From Lunasporangiospora selenospora (taxonomy: Eukaryota > Mortierellomycota > Mortierellomycetes > Mortierellales > Mortierellaceae): a stretch of 18,278 nucleotides of DNA. Positions within the stretch are counted from its first letter, which is position 1, and each line of letters starts with the position of its first letter. Below the pieces are notes generated by a model that saw nothing but the letters and a program-made list of their open reading frames with translations, had not been told where the DNA came from and ran no database searches. The translations under genes were made by a program, and so were the position numbers. This document shows, in pieces, positions 9,644-18,278 of this stretch. The stretch is from assembly GCA_015680635.1 (NCBI GenBank), contig JAABOA010000258.1:1-18278 (forward strand). The letters are read 5' to 3'.

Positions 9644-12600
9644 GTATGTGGAATGGATCTTGGCATGTTAATATTGCCAAAGTTTGATATTCAGGACTGC
9701 TCAAGTCATTAACTTTGCTTTTACTTTTATTACATTACACTAGTCCTCATCAGAGCAGATTCAATCCTTACAGGGTCTCCAACTACGTGTCCTGAGACTT
9801 CTTGGGCGTCAGGCTCAACATAACAAGCTGATCTTAAGCCGCAACTCTACGCAAAATCAAGGAAAGCGAGACACATCTGACCTTCTAGCCTGGGACCCAG
9901 AAACAAGGCTAAAGTTTAAGATTCCGTTCCAAGAGATGAAAATCGAGCTGCACCTTGGTTAGTTGACCCAGTAGTTGTTTCCCAAGACGTGAGGCGCTCA
10001 ATTGCCTGAGAGTTCTGACTTTACTTACAAACCTTGTACTCTGTGTGTAGATGAGATGTTACCTCGAATTGTTGACCTCGCAGAGAATTCTCTTAATCGC
10101 CAAATCAAGGTCGCAGGCTGCGAGCTTCTCCATTCTTTAGTGATACTTATGGTTGGATCCAGTGCTTTCAGAGCTAGGGATGCTCAGAACCCCAAGAGGG
10201 TAAGTGCCTCCGAAGGAGCTAGGTGGGGAATACCATGAGATAGTAAATCACAACGCGAAACAGAAAGTATGTCTCTCTAACCTCAAGCATCTCTTGGAAT
10301 TGCCATTTGAAGAGCCCATACCACAAGATTTATTTGAAAGTATTCCCGGCACTACTTCGTCTTGCTGTGGACGTTGATCAGGTTCCAAGATCCCTCTATC
10401 GACCACTAGTTTCGCAGCTTATTCATTGGCTGACCAACAGCGCACAGTATGAAAACCCGGAAACAATAGCGTTACTGAACTGTTGTTTAGAGGCTGCATG
10501 TGACACCCTTGGGCCGCTGAGGGATTATGGAGCTGAATGCTTGGGCGAGTTTGTCAAGTGGTCTGTGAGACAAACAGGTTCAACGGTATGGTTTTGGATA
10601 TGATATTCGTGCGTGATAAGGCTGGCATCTCAGTATACCAAGCATACCATTACTAACTTATCTGTGATCTCTTTTCGCCCGACAGTCGAGTTCAGTCAAT
10701 GTCAAGTCGCTTTTAAAACGTGTGTACAATCTTGCGTCACACTCTAGCCCGACCAAACGCCTTGGTTCCGCACTGATTGTGAATAGAATCTACAGGGTCT
10801 TCCGTGAAGAGGCGTCACTTGTGAGCCAATTCACAATGGAGCTCCTCTACTGGATGCTTTCCAGTTTGCGACTTTCAGAGAGCGATCACTCGGGACTTGG
10901 GACAAGCCAGCAAGCATGTGTTGCCATTTCTCACCTCCAGAGGATCATTCAAGTCAAGGCATCCATTTTCCAGAAGGATACTAGGGATCGAAGAAAATTC
11001 CCTGGACTGGAATCTGCGACGTTAGAATGCTTAGTGGATTGGCTGTTCAAGGAGACTTCTCGATCTGAAGTTGGATACACTAAGATGTGCAGAACTCTAT
11101 TTGATAGTTTTGTGAAACTCCTGCCAGGTACGACTTCACAGCATCATTACCAATGTACTACACTCGGAAGTCCTATTCACGACGACCTTTAACATTCTGA
11201 TTATCTCGTATTAGGTGTGAATTCAGCTGGAGTATGGGTTGAAGTCAAGGTTAAACAGAATCCATCATATTTGAGTTCTATCTATACCGTAGTCGACCCG
11301 ACTGCCGAAACATTCTCTCAGCCAATGTTGTACTACAAATGGTGTGTCCATCTAGCAGCAGTGTTAAGCAACTATATCTGGCTTCTCCAGCACCCAGGTA
11401 GCTCGGTTACGTTGCTCGAACACTTAAAGAAGGCCACTATATTTGTCGTTGCCGGCAAGTTTACCGAAAAATGTTTCCTATTTTCGGAAAGCCTTGCCCG
11501 TGGAACTCAACTGTCGACTCCACTCACAGCAACTGAACGCCGAAGAGTTATGGATCAGAACTTTGTAACGGCTCGAAAAGCCATCGGATTTGCATCGCTT
11601 GTGGTCTCAAAAGGCCTTGAGCGCAATGACAACTCCCTAGTTGAGACGCTAGGAGGGGCGGGACTTCTCGGTACCAAGTTTTTCTCAGTTTTTGCCTCGT
11701 GCTTGTTTAACCCCGACAGTATCGGAAACGACGAATTGCTAAAGAGTGATAGTGAAGTTTTGACTCTGAGAATCGAGCTAAAGGTCGCTTTAAAAACGTT
11801 CCACAAGCTTCCTGGCGGAATTACAAAATTCCTTGGCAAGGTGTTGATGGACACGATCTCATCAGGCGATTTAGCTCCACTATCGGTATCCCCAGAGTTC
11901 GGAGGTAGAGTATTCGGCAAGCCTTTCCTGACACAAAGACCAGCAAGCAATCAGTAACTCTGACAACCTTAATTACTTTTAAAAAAAATAGGCCAGGACC
12001 CTGTCAAGCTGAAAGCTGCCATCGAAGGAATGATTTTGTTGCGTGATTGTCAAATGTTTGGCCTTATGTTTGACAACTCGGCCAAGAAATCCGCCGACTA
12101 TATTTATTCTTTGTTTGGGACCTTTATGACAATGCAGTCAACACAGAGCCCTTTATGGATCAGCTACTGCAGCACTCTACTAGGATTTTCACTTTCGGAA
12201 AATGAGTGCTCTCAGAGCCTTTGGAAATACTTGTTGGTAAGAGAATAGAGCTGACTAATTTTGGACACCCCGTTCGTCCGCCCAAGAGATACTCCACGAT
12301 GCTAACCAGACTGCATGCCCCATTCTAACGTACTCTAGAACCCAGAAAAGACTGAAGCTGCCAAAATCACTTACCTCAAATATACGGACGAAATCAACAG
12401 ACATCTAGCAACACATTTCTCCAGTCTTTCTCCACAGCTGGCTAGTTCTGCCGAAGCTCCATTGATGCTCTATATCTGGAATGACTTTTTGGGATATCTC
12501 TTCTCTCATACTGAACTAAGCACTGAACGGACATCGTTCCTGGAAATGGTATGTAGCTTCTACAGCGCTTTTGATATTTTGTGTCATTTAAAATATGATG

Positions 12601-15600
12601 TTGGAGGAATAAGCTAACAACTCAAATACTTGATAGTTCACGAGAGATTTTTCGCTACTCGAACGCATGTAAGGGTAGACTTCTGGTTGACATTATCAGC
12701 TACCTCAAGCAAACTAATCCTTGCCTTAACACTCCACTCACAACGGAGTCTTTTATTTACTATTCTATAGCGTTAGCATAATTGGCAATAATCAAGCGCA
12801 GACCTTGATCGTTATGTGGAAACGAATAATTGCTTTGAGTCCCCGGATTCTGAGAATGACTCAGTCAGGTGCATTTGTAGACTACTTCTTCAAGGTTTTT
12901 CAATCATTTTTTGAAAGGGACCCCGTAAAGCGCGAATACCTGACATTGCCGGTCATGTCAGAGGCATTTCCAGTACTTCCTGTTTTCCTCTCATATTCAG
13001 GAGCAAGAACTGCAGAAGTACGTACATTTGTTCATTAGCCTCTTCACTAATTTGTTGCTATGTGATAGGCACAAACTAATCTACAGAAATCCTCTCCCGC
13101 AGTTTGAGATAGTGTTCAACAGAGCCATTCTGAACATGATGCCCATGTCCTCCCAGGAGTATGAGCAAGGAAGCTCAAGGCAAGTTACCAAACCCTCTGA
13201 ACGAACATATCATGAATATAACACCCTCTAATGCAAGTTCTGTGTAACTAGATTCAAGGACTATATCTCTGCAATCGATCTGCTGCTCAAGGCTCTGGTT
13301 GGGTCTTCTAGCATTAGCCTCTTCAAGACGCTGATGGGAATAGCCATCAGAGAATCAAACCATCCACACATGGAACAGATGCAGAAGGCCATCTCTTCAT
13401 TTGCTTTAAAGCTTCCACTCTCAAAGTTTTTGGATACAACAAGCTATTGCTTTGAGTATGTACTTTATTCACGGATTTGCTCAGTGAGAAAAAAAAACAT
13501 GAGAATGAGAACGACTAACTTTCGACTCTATTCGTTCACGAATGTGCTACAGTGAATTCTTCAAGAAGACGCACTCAGATGAACATCGCAGAAACATTGT
13601 CCAACAAGTTCTTTTGCCAATTCTGAGAATTGTTCCGCCATTGAACGTCTCCGAGTTCTTCGTTTTGCACATTTCCCAGATCATGGGTGTCATCAAACAA
13701 GATTCTCCTCGCCCAACTGACCCTGAGATTCGGAGGGACTTTGTGGAACGAGAATGTTGTTATGAACTCATTCACGTACTCTATATGAGACTTCCTGCTG
13801 ATCTTGTGAACGCCAAGGGCAGTAAAATCGTTGACGCTTTTACTAACAACAAGACAGCCACAGGAAAGGAGCTTACTGTGGAGGTTTTCAGAACAGCAAA
13901 TGCTGCCAAGTTTAAGCAAGATACGGTATGAAAAGATTTAGACGTGCTTCACTACACACACCATTTGCAAAGTATTCGCTGATAGACTAACTTCTGCTAT
14001 TACTTGCATCCACTAGACCACCCTCACTCCGGAGGCTGCCGTGTTGAGAGATGATTACAAGCGCGCAGCATACAATGCCTTGGCGGCTGCTATTCTGTGC
14101 ACTCAAAGAAAAGAAGATTTCTTCCGTCAATTCTTGTTCAGAGACAATGAAGCCAAGAAGGAGTTTGTCTGGGAGAATATCGTAGACTTGACTGTAAGTT
14201 CTGGTCCAGAACCTCTCATGTTCTCCTTTTCTTAGGAACCACTTACAAAACATTCATACAAACCATTCATCTCTCCTTACTTTTAGGCCCATTACTATTT
14301 TGAGCAAGTTCTTTCGGGCCCTGTTGTGCGAACCAAATTATCCGATTTGAGATCAAGATCTTTGCATCCAAATAAGACGTAAGGGTGATTTTATTTTAAT
14401 CTATTTATTTACTTTTTCGAACTCGAATGAACCATTTATTGTTTCCATTCCTAACACCCCAGTTGTTTTTCGTGTTCAGGTACAACTCCAAGTACAAGTA
14501 TATGTCATCGCAGTATCTACGCGATAGCAGTTTGTCTCAGGTGAATATTTTCTCAAACTTTCAGAAGAGGACTATTCCTGTCTTTGGCAAACTCTAAAAC
14601 GAGCTCGTGTTCTTTTTTATGACTTCGGATCAATAGAGTGTAGGAATTATTGATGAGACCGACGCCTATATTGACTCGGAAGAGGATTCGAAGCCTCAAT
14701 CTGATAGCGGTCTTGCAGGATCGATACCCGATGGAATCGTTGATAAAGCAGCAGCTGGAGAAGAAATCAACGCGTAAGTAGAGACTATACAAACCTATGT
14801 GATATTATCATTAACAGGAGTAATCGGGTATATAGTTCTCACCTGTGCCTCCATTTTTTATCAACATATTATCAACTCCCCTTTTAGATCTGATGAACCA
14901 GAAAAGTCTCTTGAGCTTGATGCTCTTAATTCGAATCCTTGCATGAAAATGCTCCTTTTAGTCATTGGCGAACTCAACGCAAGTATTACTCCGCCTCCGA
15001 CGTTGATGAGCAAGGAAGAGGGCTCAATGCCATCTTGGATGAAAGATATCCACAGGAAACTTGTCAGTCCTCGTACGTATAGTTTGTTTGATTTTGAGCA
15101 CTGAATAGCACACCTGGGGTGAGAGCTGTATCATGTCTAGCGGCCGCCATTTTTGCTCACGACACTACCATTCATACCATAGATACCCCACTTAACATTC
15201 GCCTTTTCCTTGCCAAGATTATTACTAATCAACCAGAGGCATTTGAAATGTATGCCACTTCGTGGATCCGGCCATTGATGAAGTTGGCAATGGAAGGAGA
15301 GTCGTATGGTGAAGCAATGAATTACTTTGTTCAGGTTAGTTGTGTACCTCTATCTTCGCTTCTTATGATTTGAACAGCTAATAGTTTGACATATACCCCA
15401 TTATTTAATGACTAATCTAACACGAGTATTCGCTAACTGCCGTTATGTGAAACCCTAGGACCTCTGCGTTATTATCGTTGTTTGGGGAGCCAACTTCAAA
15501 CTGTCCAACTCTTATGACGACCGAGTCCTCCTTCTAAGCTTCTTGGTATGCCCCGCTTGACTTAGTCCTGCTTCAGATAAAGGAAATGAGTATGGAATTA

Positions 15601-18224
15601 TTGGCTAATAATCTCATTTTTTCTTAATGGTAGTCGTACTTGATGAAAAACTGCTACCATGAGACACGCCTATACCTCCTCAACAACATTGAACTGATCA
15701 AGGGTGTCTTTGAGAACTGGTCAAGTGTAGCTATTGTCCCCACGGTAAGTCAGCTTTTAAAGGACCTCCTTTTGTTGTTCACCATTGTAGACGAGGTTGA
15801 TGGTATCCTAACATATGTGTTACCTCAATGTACGTCTCTAGAACATCATTTACAACAGCTTCAAAAATGTGAAGGATGATAAGAAGAATATTACAGGAAT
15901 CCAACTTTTAGGCATCGTGTTGACCCATGACAACCCTCCTTTCTACAATGGGCCAGAGATAGACCTCGGCACCTTGACTGAGGAGCAGTATTACGATGCC
16001 CTCATTCGCAATATGAGAAGCACACACAAAGCAGTCTACACCTCTGCAGCTGAGGTAATATATAGCGCTATTTGATAGCAGTCCTGTATTTTTTCATGCT
16101 TCTAGATGGACACGGTTAATAGCTCTCTCATCCATCGTGCTTATCCTGTATACTGCTTACTAGGTCTGTGGACTTGTATTGTCTTACATGAAGAGGCACG
16201 ACAGTGATCCCGCTGCTTTTCAGGACATGGTGACAAAGACGGTAATTTATGTCACGGGCTGCAATTTTGAGGAATTAATATATGTTTAATCGAAGTACTA
16301 AACGAGGATCAAATGGATCTCTTTAGATATCTGACGTGCTTAGCACAGTTTCTGGGCCAGGCTCCCGCTCCAAGAACGGAATCATACCGTTCTTGCACTG
16401 TCTCCACAAGGTTCAGCTCAACTTTCCAGAGATCACAGATGCCTTTAGTTCTCGGCTGCTCTTCTTGTTCCCACAACTTCTGGGAGAGGAACGAACACTT
16501 GTGCTCGAAATCCTGGCTGGCAGAGCGGCTCAAGCGCCAGATCTCTTCCTCTCGCTTCAAGGCTTGAACTTTTTGGGATGTCTAAAGCACAAGTATGTGA
16601 TACCTACTATTTGTGAGTCGAATGACTTTATATCGCCTTCCTTTCCACTACAAAGCCAACTAAATGTTTGTCGTATACTATGTGATGTCTGATAGGGATG
16701 AGTCAACTCAATTTGCCGCCCTCTCAATCATCTATGGCCTTTGGGAATCACTAAAAATGGAGCAAATCCAATATTTCCTGGACACAATCATCCTGGAGTT
16801 TTCATCTCACTCGAGCTTGGAGTGCAGAGTAAGCAGCATACTTGGTTTAGTTATTATTACCTTCATCATGATTTCCATTCTAACATACTTCTCTGGTGCC
16901 TTTCGCGAATGCAACAGAAACTTTACTACTCAATATTGATGGTATTGTTTGAGAAGTTCAAGGATACTCCAACCGTTGGGAAGACACTGAGAACTCAGTT
17001 ACTACGAGGGCTTGGAGATACAAGCGAATCAATTCGCCACACGGTTGTCGAGTTTTGGTACGACAATAGCCGACTCCCCCAAGGCACTTTCCAACGTTTG
17101 GCAGAGATCGTGAAGTAAGTTGGAGCCTACGACCATCATGAGAGTCAGCATGGTCACTTTATTTTATTATTTCTAATACTTGACGTTCTATCATTGCCAA
17201 ATTTATTCTTTTAGAAACATGTATGATGCTCAAGCTGAGGACAAATTCCTAAGCTACGCGACTTATATGTTGCTGGATCGCACAAAGAAGAGTGTGGACT
17301 ACAACGAACCGATCTTTGACCAGTCATTGCCAAATGCAAAGTTCAATGACAATTTCGCAAACATTGACACTTCGTGGAGAAGCACGACTGTCATGACTCC
17401 TCTTTTTGTGAACACGCAGCAAAGTCAATCGCAGGTCAGTGATGATTTAATGTCTCTTTGGTTATATGCAAGTTGATATCCGTGTAGGTTCCTCATTGAC
17501 ATTTGGGAATATTGGAGATATAGGATATTGCAAATGATATAACACTTCAGGAGGACGAGCTGAAGGCTACGCAGGCAACATTCGAGTTTAGCATGACTTT
17601 GGAAGGGGGTACCTCGGGTATTCGATCGCAACTTGGTGGAACGAGTGCAAACAGCTCTACCTTGCTTTTTAAGACTCCTGGAAGTCTTGAGTCGCATGGA
17701 GTATCCTTGTCTCAGAGGTGAGTGCTCTGCAATATATTCTCTCCATGTGTGTCGTCTCTGAAAGGCAGAGGTGTAGGATTTAAAACCCATTTGTGTTTGT
17801 GAACACGTCCTAGCTCCGATGCATCACCAAGTCAAAAGTACCGTAGACTTCACTATCGCAATATCAAGCAAAACACTGAAAAGCAATCTCAACAGTTCAA
17901 AATGGCGTATGAGGCTAAGCTCCGACGTCATCTCCAATCTGCTGTTCACCGTGAGAATGCTCGTTCCAAGAGCGTGTCCATGATACGAAAGTATCGGGAG
18001 GGAGATCTTCCAGATATTCAGATCCCATACTCTGACATTATCCGCCCCCTTCAAAGTCTTGCCGAGTTGGATGTCGAAGTTAGCCGAGTGCTATTCAGCA
18101 AGCTGGTTTTGAGCTTGATCGGTCAAGTCGACAATCATATGGAAATGGTAATGAAACCATTTGTACTCTATGGATTTTCATGGTTATTATCAATGATACA
18201 CCTGTATTTCTTGGAATACTTAAT

Positions 18225-18278
<54 letters not shown>
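5975..18278 (+). CDS. PRKDC-like: DNA-dependent protein kinase catalytic subunit (DNA-PKcs) homologue, 3'-partial
   Basis: PIKK-family kinase that in animals binds Ku on broken DNA ends and drives non-homologous end joining. Thirty-eight exons give 2,767 residues without an internal stop, colinear with the N-HEAT and M-HEAT regions of the animal protein, which I compared from memory. Diagnostic blocks are AIRGYG (363-368), LVSGFYK, LEQYKDDLLASCL, LLRLAVDVDQV (980-990), PLNIRLFLAK (2117-2126), GIQLLGIV (2250-2257), TPLFVNTQ (2588-2595) and GDLPDIQI (2719-2726). The NUC194 region falls roughly in residues 1770-2200. ATG 5975 follows a CT-rich leader; the first exon is poorly conserved, so the start is likely but not proven. 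The last exon ends at 18147. FAT, kinase and FATC domains are not in the window. TOR, ATM, ATR and TRRAP are less likely because the listed blocks and the S/T-Q clusters are DNA-PKcs-specific. Confidence 0.93.
9744..13179 (+). other. DNA-PKcs-like gene, exons 11-20
   Basis: Exons: 9744-9957, 10051-10199, 10313-10585, 10686-11127, 11215-11904, 11992-12236, 12339-12548, 12637-12668, 12771-13017 and 13103-13179, encoding residues about 846-1705. Well conserved parts are exon 11 (AWDPETRLKF, PFQEMK), exon 12 (KVAGCELLHSLV), exon 13 (DVDQV, QLIHWLTN) and exon 14 (TKRLGSALIVNRIYRVFREE, FVKLLPG). Exons 16-19 are more divergent and rest mainly on frame and splice signals. Exon 18 is only 32 nt. Exon 20 ends at a GC donor. 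Confidence 0.8.
13180..13251 (+). other. GC-AG intron in the DNA-PKcs-like gene
   Basis: The exon ends in CTCAAG and the intron begins GCAAGT, so all donor positions match consensus except C instead of T. The acceptor is ACTAG before ATTCAAGG. Only this pairing keeps the frame and joins Ser-Arg to Phe-Lys-Asp-Tyr, matching the animal Pro-Arg-Phe-Asn-Asn-Tyr. At 72 nt it is the shortest intron of the gene. Confidence 0.8.
13252..15744 (+). other. DNA-PKcs-like gene, exons 21-30
   Basis: Exons: 13252-13455, 13553-13925, 14017-14193, 14287-14378, 14480-14540, 14637-14773, 14888-15072, 15183-15334, 15459-15545 and 15634-15744, encoding residues about 1705-2231. This covers most of the NUC194 region. 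Conserved anchors are exon 22 (LYMRLPADLVNAKGSKI), exon 23 (RAAYNALAAAI, FLFRD), exon 25 (KYMSSQYLRDSSLSQ), exon 27 (MPSWMKDIHRKL) and exon 28 (PLNIRLFLAKIITN). Exons 24 and 26 are weakly conserved and rest on frame and splice sites. Confidence 0.82.
14480..14773 (+). other. PQR-like SQ pair and acidic linker in the DNA-PKcs homologue
   Basis: Exon 25 (14480-14540) encodes KYMSSQYLRDSSLSQ, aligning with the animal segment that begins the PQR autophosphorylation cluster. It holds two SQ sites, Ser1997 and Ser2006 in this model. Exon 26 (14637-14773) continues as a disordered, Asp/Glu/Ser-rich linker. Site equivalence is by position and motif only; phosphorylation is inferred. Confidence 0.65.
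15842..18147 (+). other. DNA-PKcs-like gene, exons 31-38
   Basis: Exons: 15842-16054, 16164-16241, 16327-16592, 16696-16828, 16918-17114, 17215-17434, 17551-17717 and 17814-18147, encoding residues 2232-2767. The order is NUC194 end/CC3-type HEAT repeats, ABCDE segment (exons 36-37), then the basic helical stretch and GDLPDIQI motif of exon 38, which precedes the FAT domain in animals. The final donor is ATG|GTAATG at 18148, weak but placed where the conserved sequence stops. Confidence 0.85.
17414..17716 (+). other. ABCDE-like S/T-Q autophosphorylation cluster
   Basis: Spans exons 36-37. The end of exon 36 reads STTVMTPLFVNTQQSQSQ, with T2594, S2597 and S2599 each followed by Gln; T2594 and S2597 align with animal Thr2609 and Ser2612. 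Exon 37 has KATQATFEFSMTLEGG, aligning with the animal segment around Thr2638: T2607 keeps its Gln, while T2616, opposite animal Thr2647, is followed by Leu. More SQ sites are S2626 and S2654. In all, six S/T-Q sites lie within about 60 residues. In animals this loop is phosphorylated to release the kinase from DNA ends. Confidence 0.75.
18148..18225 (+). other. Start of intron 38 (incomplete)
   Basis: Begins GTAATG right after the last conserved codon. The sequence stays open in the exon frame, but the residues it would encode do not resemble the family, so I read it as intron. Confidence 0.55.
18226..18278. repeat. (CT)n microsatellite at the window edge
   Basis: A pure CT run of at least 53 nt reaching the last base. 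It lies in an intron of the DNA-PKcs-like gene and may act as, or precede, a polypyrimidine tract. The true length is unknown because the window ends inside it, which is typical of a contig break. Confidence 0.97.

Noticed and set aside
6123-18278. Many separate small genes on the plus strand
   Set aside because: The fragments join through GT-AG (one GC-AG) introns into one frame that is colinear with a single large protein.
1-18278. Transposon, CRISPR array, tRNA or rRNA gene
   Set aside because: I found no terminal repeats with a transposase, no regularly spaced repeats, and no tRNA- or rRNA-like sequence by eye.

Overview
The window looks like nuclear DNA of an early-diverging filamentous fungus, most likely Mortierellomycota or a related Mucoromycota-type lineage. 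The reasons are dense introns of about 70-200 nt (mostly 85-130) with GT-AG borders and CTAAC/CTAAT-type branch sites, CT-rich leaders, AATAAA signals just past stop codons, a fungal cys-3/MetR-type bZIP basic region, and moderate GC. The species assignment is inference. No bacterial, viral or mobile-element gene was recognised.

Layout. Bases 1-660 hold no gene that I can support. Bases 725-2015 (minus strand) carry a two-exon bZIP transcription factor whose leader contains a (CT)n microsatellite and an upstream ORF. About 1.4 kb of divergent intergenic DNA follows, ending in a TATA box at 3313-3319. Bases 3430-5640 (plus strand) carry a four-exon, 631-residue AtuA/DUF1446-family protein. After a 334-nt spacer, a giant plus-strand gene starts at 5975 and runs off the right edge. 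Every exon checked is colinear with the helical (HEAT) part of DNA-PKcs (PRKDC), the DNA-dependent protein kinase catalytic subunit of non-homologous end joining. I could resolve 38 exons giving 2,767 residues in one continuous frame. They end just before the FAT domain; the kinase and FATC domains would lie beyond the window. The window stops inside a (CT)n tract, probably an assembly break.

The main point of interest is the DNA-PKcs gene. Yeasts and most studied fungi perform end joining with Ku and ligase IV but lack DNA-PKcs, and this copy looks intact. It also keeps S/T-Q sites where the animal protein has its two autophosphorylation clusters (PQR and ABCDE), which suggests a regulated kinase and not only a scaffold. 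The three genes have no obvious common pathway. The bZIP and AtuA genes share a divergent promoter region, so co-regulation is possible but unproven.
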